Source of the DNA: Planctomycetota bacterium
Lineage (GTDB): Bacteria; JAJVIF01; JAPKYR01
Direction: 5' to 3'
Assembly (NCBI GenBank): GCA_030673355.1
Contig: DAOVJF010000188.1
Coordinates: 1-5,922 of the forward strand
Length of the DNA stretch: 5,922 bases
The position numbers and the translations under genes are program-made. The notes beneath the pieces are model-generated. The model did not search any database. It had not been told where the DNA came from and saw only the letters and a program-made list of their open reading frames with translations. Below, in pieces: positions 5,809 to 5,922 of this stretch (its first letter is position 1; every line of letters begins with the position of its first letter).

Positions 5809-5832
5809 ATTTACTTGTGTCTCTGGTAACAT
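5804..5832 (+). promoter_or_regulatory. sigma70-type promoter of the plus-strand gene
   Basis: TTGACA (5804-5809, perfect) and TAACAT (5827-5832, four of six) are separated by exactly 17 nt. Transcription would start near 5839, leaving a leader of about 55 nt before the GTG at 5894. Confidence 0.55.
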
Positions 5833-5893
5833 GCGCAACGAATTTAAGGATTAAATTATCGATTAACTTGCAAAAAACCTACGGAGGTCTGTC

Positions 5894-5922
5894 GTGAAAA
5901 AAATCTGGATCACGTTGATCGG
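5894..5922 (+). CDS. start of a divergent gene with signal-peptide-like N-terminus (truncated by window end)
   Basis: A GTG at 5894 follows a GGAGG (5883-5887) by 6 nt. The first codons read M-K-K-I-W-I-T-L-I-G, a typical lysine-plus-hydrophobic beginning of a Sec signal peptide or membrane helix. A well-formed promoter and an operator-like palindrome lie just upstream. Only nine complete codons are visible, so the product cannot be named; it is probably exported or membrane-bound. The divergent arrangement and shared -35 context with the cytochrome operon make joint regulation possible. Confidence 0.6.

Larger units (their letters stand above)
5196..5893. other. AT-rich divergent intergenic region
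   Basis: No convincing gene lies in these roughly 700 bp. The longest unrecognised frame I examined (5392-5529, plus strand, 45 codons from GTG) has no ribosome binding site and unremarkable composition. The region carries the candidate promoters, two CT-centred palindromes and the leader inverted repeat listed separately, plus a palindrome ATTTCGAAAT at 5651-5660. I found no tRNA-like fold or T-tailed terminator by eye. A non-coding RNA cannot be excluded. Confidence 0.5.

Overview
The window carries a compact set of respiratory genes, all on the minus strand. Four genes run from about 5195 down to 200. They are tightly packed: an 11-bp overlap, a 37-nt gap, then a 1-nt overlap of TGATG type. 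Together they read as one operon for a quinone-linked, c-type-heme-rich electron transfer system. In transcription order they are: (1) a nine-heme periplasmic cytochrome c with a C-terminal membrane anchor; (2) a diheme cytochrome b (formate dehydrogenase gamma / Ni-hydrogenase cytochrome b type) fused to two c-type heme domains; (3) an octaheme protein of the hydroxylamine oxidoreductase (HAO) superfamily with an N-terminal membrane anchor; (4) an eight-helix integral membrane protein of no family I recognise, built as an internal duplication. The CXXCH count is 9 + 2 + 8 = 19 c hemes, plus probably two b hemes.

Suggested working (inference): gene 2 exchanges electrons with the quinone pool through its b hemes. 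Its own c domains and the nonaheme protein carry the electrons through the periplasm. The HAO-like octaheme protein is the likely catalytic end, acting on a small nitrogen compound such as hydroxylamine or nitrite. Gene 4 would be an extra membrane subunit or quinone-interacting partner. The sequence alone does not settle whether the system runs in the reductive (nitrite or hydroxylamine to ammonia) or oxidative direction.

Region 1-199, downstream of the operon, has no gene. It holds a REP-like hairpin at 7-46, an almost perfect 20/21-bp direct repeat (62-81 and 187-207) whose second copy covers the stop codon of gene 4, and a small stem-loop between the copies. I see no classical T-tailed terminator.

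Region 5196-5893 is an AT-rich gap of about 700 bp between the operon and a divergent plus-strand gene, of which only the first codons (signal-peptide-like) lie in the window. It contains a good sigma70-type promoter for the plus-strand gene with an operator-like palindrome on its -35 box, a second palindrome of the same design exactly 126 bp upstream, and two weaker candidate promoters for the operon.

Organism: a Gram-negative bacterium, judging from Sec-type signal peptides, periplasmic multiheme cytochromes and GGAGG-type ribosome binding sites. Planctomycete-type c domains together with an HAO-like protein suggest an anaerobic or facultative lineage rich in multiheme cytochromes, such as Deltaproteobacteria in the broad sense, the Planctomycetes or FCB groups, or an uncultured phylum. 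I cannot name the taxon.
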